Virus record (IMG/VR): IMGVR_UViG_3300037189_018073
Coordinates: 1-36,052 of that record
Strand: one strand, 5' to 3'
DNA from: a virus
DNA: 36,052 nt
The notes under the pieces were generated by a model. It did no database searches, had not been told where the DNA came from, and saw only the letters and a list, made by a program, of their open reading frames with translations. Of the stretch, positions 1 through 8,445 are shown piece by piece. A program made the position numbers and the translations under genes. Numbering within the stretch: the stretch's first letter is position 1; each line of letters starts with the position of its first letter.

Positions 1-968
1 GTATTTACGTCAACGACCCCGTCGATCCTTACATCATCTTTGTTTTTATCAATTCCCCATTTACCAAGAAGCCATTGTTCGCTGCCAAAAAACAACACAC
101 CATCAGCTTCAAAACAAACAAACTGGGCATCACTAGCAAGTTGCTTTAGTACGTCCCAAGTTGATTCTCTTTCCCCGAATTCGTTGGCTGATGATTTTAT
201 CTGTCTGGTTTTTGTTGTTTCTTGACCTATAAAATCCAAATCAAAAGCAATTGCCACCTGTCTTGCCCATGCCGTTCCGTTTGTTCCACTAAAACGTGCT
301 GGGTTTTTGTCTCTTTTCATTCTCTGAATAGCTTCAGATCTGCATTCAAGCGTTACTTTTGGTGAAGAACTTTCGCCAGGGGCGTACTCAACAGAAGCTA
401 TTTCATACCTGTACCACTGATCTAATTTTTGATTGTAGTGCAAAATCAATCTTCTTAAACCTAGGTAATTATTTGGCCCTTCAAGGAGAAAGTAATTATT
501 ATTCAACATTTTCATGTCTGGATCAATAAGGGAAATTGTCATTTGTGCTGCCCCATCAAGGGTCCAACTCATTTGAACAGATGTTATGTTTTCAGTAACT
601 TCAGAAGATATCTGAAAATCTGCGGCATTTTTTATTTGATATGTTTGTAATGCTTTTGTAGTTGGGTTCTTTACGCCTTTGTCCCAAACGCCCGTGGCCG
701 ACTTGAGGGGGCAAGCAACGCCAAGCGCTTTTAACGCTTTGATCAACGCGGTTTGCAAAGCTTTTACTGCAGCTCCGCTATCTCCTTTTTTGCATAATTT
801 AGAAATACCAAGTTTTGCTGCAGTTGTCTCATCAAGTACACCATCTATTCTTGTTGCCCATCCAACAAAAACTATATTAAATGGAAATCCGGTAATTTTT
901 GTATCTATAGCACCTAGTGGGTCCGTGATACTTAGCACCTTTTGCGGGTCTGGTATCTGTGTTGTCAT
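1..968 (-). CDS. Baseplate hub / tail protein with inserted peptidoglycan-binding-like domain (3' end outside window)
   Basis: An open frame starts at ATG 968 (MTTQIPDPQK) and runs off the left edge, so only about 322 residues are seen. The part after residue ~125 (SWTLDGAAQMTISLIDPD, then a VEYAPGES segment) resembles the gp27/gpD/XkdQ-like hub of contractile tails, which joins the tube to the spike. Residues ~58-115 read like a PG_binding_1 repeat: KKGDSGAAVKALQTAL, then TGVWDKG and TTKALQTYQ. This is the family pattern G-x-x-G-x-x-V-x-x-L-Q followed by G-x-(Y/W)-D...T-x-x-A-(L/V)-x-x-(F/Y)-Q. A wall-binding module in the hub would suit attachment to or penetration of a Gram-positive envelope. 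The gene lies 2 nt after the previous tail gene, in the same operon. The hub call rests on context plus fold-like patterns; the PG-binding motif is the stronger evidence. Confidence 0.7.
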   Translation of the reverse strand, partial: MTTQIPDPQKVLSITDPLGAIDTKITGFPFNIVFVGWATRIDGVLDETTAAKLGISKLCKKGDSGAAVKALQTALIKALKALGVACPLKSATGVWDKGVKNPTTKALQTYQIKNAADFQISSEVTENITSVQMSWTLDGAAQMTISLIDPDMKMLNNNYFLLEGPNNYLGLRRLILHYNQKLDQWYRYEIASVEYAPGESSSPKVTLECRSEAIQRMKRDKNPARFSGTNGTAWARQVAIAFDLDFIGQETTKTRQIKSSANEFGERESTWDVLKQLASDAQFVCFEADGVLFFGSEQWLLGKWGIDKNKDDVRIDGVVDVN

Positions 969-970
969 AA

Positions 971-1684
971 TTAATTTTCTCGCATTAATTGTGCTTTGGT
1001 TTTGGCTCCAAACTTGGTATCTTTTTGTCCATCGCTTCCAACGACATAAAAAGAATCTGGGGTACTAGCATCGGTCCTCCACAATAGACCAAAATTGGGA
1101 TCTGGGTTTGTTGTTATACGCGGAGGCACATATGTGTACGTAAATTTTGGTATAAATACAGACTGCAGGAAAGATGGGTTGTCTTGTCTGCAAGTTAGAT
1201 TGACAGTTGCCCTTGTTGGTAAAAGCGTTCCACCAGCAGTTTGGTCCGAAGTCATTCTTGATTGTATGGCAAAATCAATGTTTGTTATTCTCCAGTAAGG
1301 GAGACCTCTAACCCCTGGCTGACCAAACATCAAATCAAGAATGTGTGGAAAATTGTAAAACACAACAGGTGATCTTTTATGAGGACCATCATTTGGCGGA
1401 TTGGCAATCGCTCTCAATATTTGCAAGTCTGTCTCAATTGAAGACATGTCGTTGTTTCCAACAACAAAAGACATCGATATTTCGACAAGGCTCTCGGATC
1501 CAAAATCCGTAAGTGGAGCGTTTCCTGGTCTGGCAATTTCTGCGTATTGTGGAGCTATGTTTCCAACTTGAAATTCGCTTGGAGGGTACTTAAGTGCATA
1601 CATAGGTGGGTCAAGACGGCTCTCAGTGTTACTAAAGTCGCCAGTACCGTCTGTCGCAAGACGTATCTGATAAACGCCAGTCAT
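971..1684 (-). CDS. Tail tube-associated / baseplate protein (CIS-tube / XkdP-like)
   Basis: 237 residues directly downstream of the tape measure, with 1 nt between them, and upstream of the hub. Around residues 35-75 the pattern EFQVGNIAPQYAEIARPG followed by PLTDFGSESLVEISMSF resembles the start of contractile-injection-system tube / XkdP-type proteins (Asn-Pro-rich strand, RPG, PL.(F).S....L.(F)). These join the tube end to the baseplate. There is no LysM-like C-terminus, which many XkdP homologues carry. The C-terminal part (TYTYVPPRI..) has no recognised domain. Position between tape measure and hub is typical of myovirus baseplate-initiator genes. The family is assigned from pattern and order; P2 gpU-type or gp53-type proteins are alternatives. 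Confidence 0.55.
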   Translation of the reverse strand: MTGVYQIRLATDGTGDFSNTESRLDPPMYALKYPPSEFQVGNIAPQYAEIARPGNAPLTDFGSESLVEISMSFVVGNNDMSSIETDLQILRAIANPPNDGPHKRSPVVFYNFPHILDLMFGQPGVRGLPYWRITNIDFAIQSRMTSDQTAGGTLLPTRATVNLTCRQDNPSFLQSVFIPKFTYTYVPPRITTNPDPNFGLLWRTDASTPDSFYVVGSDGQKDTKFGAKTKAQLMREN

Positions 1685-1685
1685 G

Positions 1686-4600
1686 TCATGACCTCTCGTT
1701 CATTGAACGCTGAGAGCGCTTGATCTTTTCCATAACTGCATTTGCAATCGCCTCTGGGTCTTGATTTGCTCCATTAACTGTTATGTTGTAAGAGTTTGCA
1801 ACTGAACCACTTCCAGAAGAACTAACACCAACCACTGACGGCATTGGACTATCACCAGTTCCTGGGACTACGTGTAAATGACGATCAGCTTGTCCACCAT
1901 GGAACTCTGCAAATCCGCCGCCATTTCTTACAGCCACGCCGTATGCACCTAGGTTTTGTCCAACCAGGTCGTACGCTCTTCCAGTTTTGTGATCTGAATT
2001 CAACGAACCAAGATTAAAATTACGTAGAGATGAAGTTACTGATCGCTTTCCTGTGATGCCAGAATCAATTTGTCTGTGGCGATCAAGCGTCTGTTGAACT
2101 CTTGAAGTAGGAGTGTCATGCTGTAAACCCTTTGGTGTTGAAGTGTCGCCACTATACCAGTCTGGTTTTGTGGACCACCAGGTTGGTGTGTCTTTAAACC
2201 AGTTTGGCGCAGAACCAGTAGACATTGATTTAGCAATATTTGACCATTGATCGGTCAAGCCCTGAAGCACTGCGGATTCAGATTCGCTCATCAAGTCGAT
2301 CGCTGTCTGAGTTGATTTCTCTCCAGCCGTAGTGCTTGCCGTGAGGTCTCCTGATGTTAGGTTTAGTACTCCGGCCTGCGGTCCCAAAAGGGCGTTTACG
2401 TTTGCAATGATTTGTTTATTAATTTCAGCTTTTGCCTGCTTTGCTTCATCGCCTGTTCCGCCAGCTTTATTCATTAACTCCTGACTTATACTAAAACCAC
2501 CATTTTCTTTCATCGTTGTCATTTTGCTGTAAGCGTCAAAAAGTTGGTTAGCACTTAGTTTATTGGTTAATGTGTCAAGTACGCTTTGTGGGAGAACCAT
2601 CCCACCCTCGGTTGCCATGCCCTGTATTTGATCGTAAACACTAAATGCTGTTTTTGACCTAAGACCAGTTGTCGGATCGTTCATGACTTTATTTATAAGG
2701 GCATCAGCGCCACCCTCAAAACCACCAGCGTTTGAAAATGAGTCAAATGCTCCATAAAGCGGGCTGGTCTTGTCAGCAAAAACTCTTGAGTTTTTATTTA
2801 ATTTTCCATTTGGACCAAGCCCAATTGTGTCCATAAACAGTTTCATCGCGGCCGCAGGGTCATTTGGATTCACGGTTTGAGCATTGGTCATGGTGTCTTG
2901 CATGAATTTTGTAACATCACTAGTTTCTAATCCACCAGCGCGAGCTTTTTCACCAAAACCCTTGGCTATTTCGTTCATTACCAACGGAGCATTTTGCGTC
3001 TTGACGAATTCGTCAAGAGCGGAAACAGAATCAATCATTGCATTTGATAATTCCGTCTTAAGGGTTTGTGCGGTTTTTGCAATAAAAAATCCAAGCTGCT
3101 TTAAGGCGTCAATCGATTTTAGGGTTGGGTCCAAAAGATTAATACCCATTGAGTCTGCCATCTTCTCAATTTCGGCTGCAGATTTTCCAGTTAGTTCCGC
3201 CATTCTTTTGATTTTTGGATCATAAGAATCTTTCATGATCTTTCCAATTTTTACGTATGCGGCGGCTTGTTTTTCTAGTTCCTTGGTAAATGCAGTTGAG
3301 TGTTTCTTTGCTTCTTTGCCCTGTTTTGCAGTAAGCGTTCCGTTTGAAACTAGGTCATCAATCATTCCGCCACGGACTTGGTCTGTGCTAGTTTTACCAC
3401 CAGCATCGCCAAATTTTTTGGCCATGTTTATTACTTGGTTGAAATTGCGATTTACATAGTCAGCTCTTGTTGTTCCACCCTTGCCTGTAGTGGAATATTT
3501 AGTGAATGCCTCGTATGAAGCTTTTTGCTCAAATCCTTGAGTTATTGCTTGAGCAACTCCCTTTGCTGCTTTGCGTTCTAACTTTCCTCTGTTAATTGTT
3601 CCTGCCGCAAATCCAACAACTGCACCAATAGCGGCACCGACTGCCGTTCCTATTCCTGGGACCATTGATCCGATTGCGGCACCAGCTATTGCTCCGGCGG
3701 CAGCACCACCTTTGGCTGTCTTTGCTTTCAACGCAGAGATACCAAAGCCAACACCGATAGCAGCCATTGGACCAAACATTGGAGCAAGAGAAGCACCAAG
3801 AGCCATTCCACCTTGATCACCTACACCCTTTGAGGCAAGGTAGCTCATACCGATGGAGGTGGCCATGTTTACGCCTTGGCTTTGTCCGCCAAGCGCACGA
3901 CCAGTTCTTGACTTGTACTGTCCATTGGCATCTTTGGCACCAAGTAGGCCTGGACCACCAGGACCAAGTTTTCCGGTGATAGAACCAGAAGAGAAGCGCT
4001 TGAAATTCAAGCCAGCCATTCTTCCTCTAAATCCAGCACCTGTTCTTGCTCCGCCACTGGTTTGAGATGCTTGTTGAAGTTCGCTTAGTTGTTTTCCTTG
4101 TCCAATTCCAAATATTCCACCGCTAGCTCTTCTTTCGGCTATTGATGCTTTGAAGTTGGTGTACTTTGCTCGTAAAAATTGACCGTTTGACTGATAGTTT
4201 GCCGCGTCAGATCTAAGACCCGCACCTTGCGCTCTAAATTCGTCCCTACGACGAGTTAGTTGTTCAAGTTTTCCCTCTACCGTTCTTCCACCAGCAGTTC
4301 CAGTTGAATATCCCTGCTCTGCGTTTTTTGCTCTATCACTTCTTGAAGCCAGGTCCGATCTGTAATATTGTCTCCCGGTTGCTGCAGAAGTTCTTCTTTC
4401 TGTATCACCGGCCTTTTGCCCACCAGTTGTTACTCCTCCAGCCGTACGACCTGCATACTTTTTGAGCATCTTGTCTGATTCGCCACCAACTACTGCTGAT
4501 TTGTGTAAAGTTCGATCGGCTTTTGCTTGAAGTCTTGCTGCCTCAACGTGATCCCCTGATGCCGCTGCTGCTCTTGCTTGAGCTTCGTAGTTCAAACCTC

Positions 4601-7124
4601 TTGCTTCAAGATTTTGGGATTTGGCCAGAAGTCTTTGACCATGCTCGGTCGCTTTTTGTTCTACTCTTGCTTCTCTGTTTCCTTGCATTTTCCTCTGGAA
4701 CGGAGTAAGACCAGTATTGCCACCTGCTGCTGCAGATGCAGCTCTTGCTTCTTTTCTTTGCTGCAATGTTTCAGCACGTTTTTGATCTGAATCAAGTTTT
4801 GACTTTTCGGCTTCTGCTGCTTGGAGTGCAGTTATCTGTCCTCTTGAGGCAACAGTTTCCAGTGATGCAAGTTGTCTGTTTTCCATATGCGTTCTAGTAC
4901 CTCCTAGTCCGCGCAATCTTCTAAGTTCTTCCTCCATTTCCGTGCCTGTTTTTAAGTTGGTTACACCGGCAGTTTTTATTTGTGAAAAAATTTCTTTTGG
5001 GGCCTGATTTATGGTGTCAATGTGATCCGCTAATCCTGCCGCCCCAGCCACACCGCCATAGCCCATCCCAACCATTCTTCGTTGCACCTGACCCTGAACC
5101 GTTCCGACGCCATGCAATCTTGTTTCTTCGTTGTATGTGAGTTGCTCCGGTGTCATCAGAGAAGGGCTAATCATCCCAACTCTTCCACGCAATGAACTTT
5201 GGTCGTAAAACTCTCTACCTCCACGTGATCTTTGACCAGTGAGGAATGACATTGAAAGTTGACCACTACCAGCTCCTGCACCGCCTCCTGCACCGCCAGC
5301 ACCTGGCGCACCTGGGACCATTGCGCCGCCTGGTCCTGAAGTTGGGACCATTGCAGTGTGGCCAGTTGCCATTGCCATTTGTCTTGCGTACCTATTTGTC
5401 ATGTAAGCATCATTTGGATTGTTTCCCTGACCAGGAAGACCCATCTGCCTATTCCACATTCGACCCATGAACCCGCTGTTTGAAGCGCCCTTGGTGTATG
5501 AGTCCTTGTTACCCAAGAATGACTTTCCTTTGAACATCATGCCCAGCATCATTGCACTTCCGATGCTTCCAAGGATATTTGTTCCGCCGCCTTTTCCGCC
5601 ACCAAGACCGCCAAGGTTGCCTAGCGCTCCAAACACCTTGGATATCATTCCAACAAGTGATGCAAGCGAGTTGATTATTGGTGTCAGAACTGGCAATAAT
5701 CTGAAAAATGCTTTTTGAATTTCACCGCTGAGCTTGTTTAGATTCTGCAATAGCTTGCCGGTCGCATCTGCAAAATCATGCAATTCGAGTTTATTGTCCT
5801 TGATTAGGTCGCTAACTCTTTTTACGTTTCCACCAATAAGCGGACCAAAGATCTTGCCAAACATGTCTGTAAGAACACGAGCGCTTTCGCGATAAGGTCT
5901 TAGCGTGTTTGGAAGTGTTTCTTTGAAAAACGTTGTTATGTAGCGGAATGGTTTTTGAAACTTTTCAAACCAACCGCTTGCTTGTGGTAAGTATTTCTGT
6001 GTGAGACTAACCATTAGGTCAGCTAATTTTTGAACCACTCTTACGATAAAAGGTATGCTCTTGTTGGCACCAAATTGCTGGAAGCTAACTGATATTTTTG
6101 CAAATGCGTTTTTAAGAATTGAAAATATTTGTTTCAAGGCATCTTTTGCTGGGGCAAGAAGTGGTTGACCAAAGTCTGCAAATAACGACTTTGCTTGACC
6201 CATATAGCTCTTAAGTTGTCCGATCAAAGTTCCGTTCATGGTTTCGAGCATGTCCTGAACGCCAGCCATCTTGGCAAGCTTTCCAGTCATCACGGCTTCA
6301 CGAATTGATTTAACCGATCCGAGGTTTACCTTGTCTGCTTTTTTAGCTTTAGCATTTGCAAGCTGAATCTTCTTGTACATATCATCACCCATAGTTGCCT
6401 TCATGGCTTTTTGGATTTGAAATATAGATGCTTTTTTCTTCTCAAGCAGACCAACAAAATCTCCTGCGGCTTGCATGGCTTTTTCTGGGTTTCCACTAGC
6501 AAGAGCAAAGTTCGCCATCTGCTTCAATGCGGCTTGAGAGGCACCAGTGAACTCTGAGTGCTTTGATGCAGCCTGAAATGCAGACGTAAGGGCCTTGGTG
6601 CCAAGTACGGCAAGTTTTGCGTCTCTTTCAAGGTTTGATAAAGCTGCTCTTGCTTGGTTTATTGCCGGACCAAATTGCTTTTGTGAAGAATATTGAAACG
6701 ATGACATTGCTGCGGTGTTTTCTCTCATCGCTGCGGCAAATAGACCAGCTCCTGCCACGGCCGTAGCAAATGCTCCAGCTAGTCCTGCCATTGCAAATTG
6801 ATAGAACTTTGCAGCACCCTGGCCGATTCTAAATAAGCCGTTTACCGTAGAAATTGCAGCTGCAAAAACTCCAAGTTGAACTCCAGCGTTCATTGTTGCA
6901 ACTTTAAAAGTACCGCCAAGTAACTTTGATGCTGTTGTAATTGATTTTTCAAAAGCAGTTAATGATCTTTTGGTGAAATCAATGTTCTTTGCTGTCTTGC
7001 CAAATAGCTTTCCGGAACGATCAGCATCGCTTCCGAGGGTACGCAACAAGGCCTGGGTTCTTGCGATTGCCCCAGTGTCAGATTTGACATTTAGCCTAAT
7101 TGTTACGTTGTTTTCAGCTGGCAT
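1686..7124 (-). CDS. Tail tape measure protein with C-terminal M15-like domain
   Basis: At 1812 residues this is the largest gene of the tail block, placed right after the chaperone pair as in nearly all long-tailed phages. It sets tail length and occupies the tube lumen. Visible layout: N-terminal VTIRLNVKSDTG start, hydrophobic Ala/Gly-rich stretch at ~70-135, helical middle, Gly/Ala-rich low-complexity linkers at ~600-700, Arg/Ala/Gln coiled region at ~800-1000, a Gly-zipper membrane-like segment near 1120-1180 (AAAGAIAGAAIGSMVPGIGT), then a helical tail. Residues ~1695-1755 carry an M15/VanY-like pattern: H1712 in SDHKTGRAYD, D1719, then FAEFHGG and RHLHVVPG (H1749, H1751). The end (SYNITVNGANQDPEAIANAV) is the usual tape-measure C-terminus. 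SD-like GGTGGGG lies before ATG 7124. At the commonly used ~0.15 nm per residue the tail would be roughly 270 nm. Confidence 0.95.
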   Translation of the reverse strand: MPAENNVTIRLNVKSDTGAIARTQALLRTLGSDADRSGKLFGKTAKNIDFTKRSLTAFEKSITTASKLLGGTFKVATMNAGVQLGVFAAAISTVNGLFRIGQGAAKFYQFAMAGLAGAFATAVAGAGLFAAAMRENTAAMSSFQYSSQKQFGPAINQARAALSNLERDAKLAVLGTKALTSAFQAASKHSEFTGASQAALKQMANFALASGNPEKAMQAAGDFVGLLEKKKASIFQIQKAMKATMGDDMYKKIQLANAKAKKADKVNLGSVKSIREAVMTGKLAKMAGVQDMLETMNGTLIGQLKSYMGQAKSLFADFGQPLLAPAKDALKQIFSILKNAFAKISVSFQQFGANKSIPFIVRVVQKLADLMVSLTQKYLPQASGWFEKFQKPFRYITTFFKETLPNTLRPYRESARVLTDMFGKIFGPLIGGNVKRVSDLIKDNKLELHDFADATGKLLQNLNKLSGEIQKAFFRLLPVLTPIINSLASLVGMISKVFGALGNLGGLGGGKGGGTNILGSIGSAMMLGMMFKGKSFLGNKDSYTKGASNSGFMGRMWNRQMGLPGQGNNPNDAYMTNRYARQMAMATGHTAMVPTSGPGGAMVPGAPGAGGAGGGAGAGSGQLSMSFLTGQRSRGGREFYDQSSLRGRVGMISPSLMTPEQLTYNEETRLHGVGTVQGQVQRRMVGMGYGGVAGAAGLADHIDTINQAPKEIFSQIKTAGVTNLKTGTEMEEELRRLRGLGGTRTHMENRQLASLETVASRGQITALQAAEAEKSKLDSDQKRAETLQQRKEARAASAAAGGNTGLTPFQRKMQGNREARVEQKATEHGQRLLAKSQNLEARGLNYEAQARAAAASGDHVEAARLQAKADRTLHKSAVVGGESDKMLKKYAGRTAGGVTTGGQKAGDTERRTSAATGRQYYRSDLASRSDRAKNAEQGYSTGTAGGRTVEGKLEQLTRRRDEFRAQGAGLRSDAANYQSNGQFLRAKYTNFKASIAERRASGGIFGIGQGKQLSELQQASQTSGGARTGAGFRGRMAGLNFKRFSSGSITGKLGPGGPGLLGAKDANGQYKSRTGRALGGQSQGVNMATSIGMSYLASKGVGDQGGMALGASLAPMFGPMAAIGVGFGISALKAKTAKGGAAAGAIAGAAIGSMVPGIGTAVGAAIGAVVGFAAGTINRGKLERKAAKGVAQAITQGFEQKASYEAFTKYSTTGKGGTTRADYVNRNFNQVINMAKKFGDAGGKTSTDQVRGGMIDDLVSNGTLTAKQGKEAKKHSTAFTKELEKQAAAYVKIGKIMKDSYDPKIKRMAELTGKSAAEIEKMADSMGINLLDPTLKSIDALKQLGFFIAKTAQTLKTELSNAMIDSVSALDEFVKTQNAPLVMNEIAKGFGEKARAGGLETSDVTKFMQDTMTNAQTVNPNDPAAAMKLFMDTIGLGPNGKLNKNSRVFADKTSPLYGAFDSFSNAGGFEGGADALINKVMNDPTTGLRSKTAFSVYDQIQGMATEGGMVLPQSVLDTLTNKLSANQLFDAYSKMTTMKENGGFSISQELMNKAGGTGDEAKQAKAEINKQIIANVNALLGPQAGVLNLTSGDLTASTTAGEKSTQTAIDLMSESESAVLQGLTDQWSNIAKSMSTGSAPNWFKDTPTWWSTKPDWYSGDTSTPKGLQHDTPTSRVQQTLDRHRQIDSGITGKRSVTSSLRNFNLGSLNSDHKTGRAYDLVGQNLGAYGVAVRNGGGFAEFHGGQADRHLHVVPGTGDSPMPSVVGVSSSGSGSVANSYNITVNGANQDPEAIANAVMEKIKRSQRSMNERS

Positions 7125-7153
7125 CTATACGCCCCACCATTCAAGAAAACAAA

Positions 7154-7366
7154 CTATTTTTTGTTTGCTTCTGCAGCCTGTTTTGCGCGATCTTGCTCAA
7201 TAACTTTAGCACAAGCAAACCGTATCAGCCATTCGTCTTCGGGTACGTGAAGTATCACCAAAGGGTCTGTTCCGAATAGTTCTCCTAGCCTTGCCGCTGT
7301 TTGTATGCGGCTGTCCTCGACGAGATCGTCTAGGACGTCTTGGTAGGGTCCGTTGTATCGACAGTA
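7154..7366 (-). CDS. Tail assembly chaperone, second frame reached by -1 frameshift
   Basis: The frame is open for 70 codons plus stop TAG at 7156-7154, in the -1 register relative to the preceding chaperone gene. It has no ATG near its start and no properly spaced SD. The translated core (DPLVILHVPEDEWLIRFACAKV, split here as DPLVILHVPEDEW and LIRFACAKV; then EQDRAKQAAEANKK) resembles the T part of lambda G/GT-type pairs in actinobacterial phages. Such proteins are made as a fusion by programmed -1 slippage and guide tube polymerisation on the tape measure. The -1 frame has a TGA at 7369-7367 and the zero frame stops at 7332-7330, so the shift must occur in that ~35-nt window. No canonical X-XXY-YYZ heptamer is present. 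The nearest option is single-codon slippage at GAC-CCT (CCT to CCC). The tape measure follows 29 nt downstream. Confidence 0.75.
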   Translation of the reverse strand, partial: YCRYNGPYQDVLDDLVEDSRIQTAARLGELFGTDPLVILHVPEDEWLIRFACAKVIEQDRAKQAAEANKK

Positions 7367-7890
7367 TCAGAATACCCGGCGGCCTCCAACACTGCAAGGG
7401 CAGCGGCTTCTACGTGTGGATCAATCCCAAAAAACGCACGAACGGCGTCTGGTACAGCTCTAGTGGTTTGTGTCATCTTGTGGATGTCAGGAGAGGTGAA
7501 GTTCAGCGAGTAGCCATCTTCGTCAAATGCTTCAACATTGTTAATGAAAACACCGTTGGTTGTAGCGGAGATTACCGTGCAAGCAAACTTGGTTGGGTCA
7601 ACGCCATTCTTTGAGTCTTCGCCGCAGTTTTTACGCCACTGACGAATCTGATGCTGTGTAATGTTTGGGCTGACCCGAACTGTTACACCTGGACGCTCTG
7701 GAACCTCAATGAATACATGCGGTCTCTCAATCTTCTTTGAGATAACAGCTTTTAGCTCATCAAGGACCGAAGGTGGTCGTTCAGCGCGTGTCTTTGCTGT
7801 TGTATTGGCTTCTGGCTGTTGAAAGCCAGATTGAACCTCTACTGCGGACTCTTCTTCATTTCCATCTGTGAAATTGATTTTAGTTGCCAT
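7330..7890 (-). CDS. Tail assembly chaperone, first frame (gpG-like)
   Basis: 186 residues. After an acidic, disordered N-terminus (~1-35), the body contains a beta/alpha segment (HVFIEVPERPGVTVRVSPN at ~58-76), then QHQIRQWRKNCGED and the helical end EAAALAVLEAAG. Between tail tube and tape measure, with an alternative-frame extension, this is the standard slot of the tail assembly chaperone, which binds the tape measure during tail assembly and is not in the mature virion. ATG 7890 has no recognisable SD (GTGTTCGCTGC precedes it) and follows an intergenic stretch with three small stem-loops. Expression may therefore be lower than that of the adjacent tube gene; that last point is inference. 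Confidence 0.8.
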   Translation of the reverse strand: MATKINFTDGNEEESAVEVQSGFQQPEANTTAKTRAERPPSVLDELKAVISKKIERPHVFIEVPERPGVTVRVSPNITQHQIRQWRKNCGEDSKNGVDPTKFACTVISATTNGVFINNVEAFDEDGYSLNFTSPDIHKMTQTTRAVPDAVRAFFGIDPHVEAAALAVLEAAGYSDTVDTTDPTKTS

Positions 7891-7899
7891 GCAGCGAAC

Positions 7900-7954
7900 A
7901 CTAGCATCAAGCTAGTTCTAGTACGTGAACTATCTAACTTTTATTATTTAGATA
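7900..7954 (-). repeat. Cluster of small stem-loops between tube and chaperone genes
   Basis: Three inverted repeats sit in the 79-bp gap. ACTAGC (7900-7905) pairs with GCTAGT (7911-7916), perfect with a 5-nt loop. GTTC (7914-7917) pairs with GAAC (7927-7930). TATCTAA (7931-7937) pairs with TTAGATA (7948-7954), perfect with a 10-nt AT loop. None is followed by a U-tract on the minus strand, so this is not a classical terminator. A role in mRNA stability or differential expression of tube versus chaperone is possible but unproven. Confidence 0.4.
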
Positions 7955-7969
7955 ATTATTTACGCAGTA

Positions 7970-8428
7970 TTAGTTGTTTTTTGGCGAAACGCTGCTGACG
8001 CTGAATGTCAAAGCAAACGTTGCTGGTGCACCTGAAGACGAGTCGCCTTCTGGATCAGTCAATCCAACTAGCAAGCAATTTGGATACATGCGTTGGGTGT
8101 TCTGAATAACACCGAAGTCAGTGTCAGTCGAGAAGATTGTTACGTCGTAACGGGCACGACCTACAACTTGGCGAGCTTCCATCAAGAAGCCTGCAACGTC
8201 GTTCAGGTCGGTATCGTAGTGAGCTGTAACGGTGATGTCACCAATTTCTGCTGGAGCAGGGAGAACTTCAGGGAAGAGTCTTCCGCCAAGGTAGATCTTT
8301 TCTACCGAAGCAGTTACTTCGCCACCTGATACCTGAGCAAAATACGGAGCAAAGATTGGACCAACAGGAGCCGAGTCGGTCCGTGGGTTGATCTTTGCGA
8401 GTATTTGCCTTTGTGCTGCTTTTGCCAT
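7970..8428 (-). CDS. Tail tube protein
   Basis: 152 residues, immediately downstream of the sheath gene, the invariant sheath-tube order of contractile tails. It has a beta-rich body (GGEVTASVEKIYLGG, then EIGDITVTAHYD) followed by the helix-strand segment NDVAGFLMEARQVVGRARYDVT and a strand-rich end (FALTFSVSSVSPKNN). This matches the size and make-up of T4 gp19-like tube proteins, which stack as hexameric rings inside the sheath. A strong SD (AAGGAG, 8 nt before ATG 8428) indicates high expression. The call rests on position and size plus the general fold pattern. Confidence 0.85.
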   Translation of the reverse strand: MAKAAQRQILAKINPRTDSAPVGPIFAPYFAQVSGGEVTASVEKIYLGGRLFPEVLPAPAEIGDITVTAHYDTDLNDVAGFLMEARQVVGRARYDVTIFSTDTDFGVIQNTQRMYPNCLLVGLTDPEGDSSSGAPATFALTFSVSSVSPKNN

Positions 8429-8445
8429 GACTTAATCTCCTTCGA

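Noticed and set aside
7206-7397. 63-residue minus-strand ORF over the chaperone junction
   Set aside because: Arg/Pro-rich out-of-frame shadow; the -1 chaperone frame on the same strand has a far better pattern.
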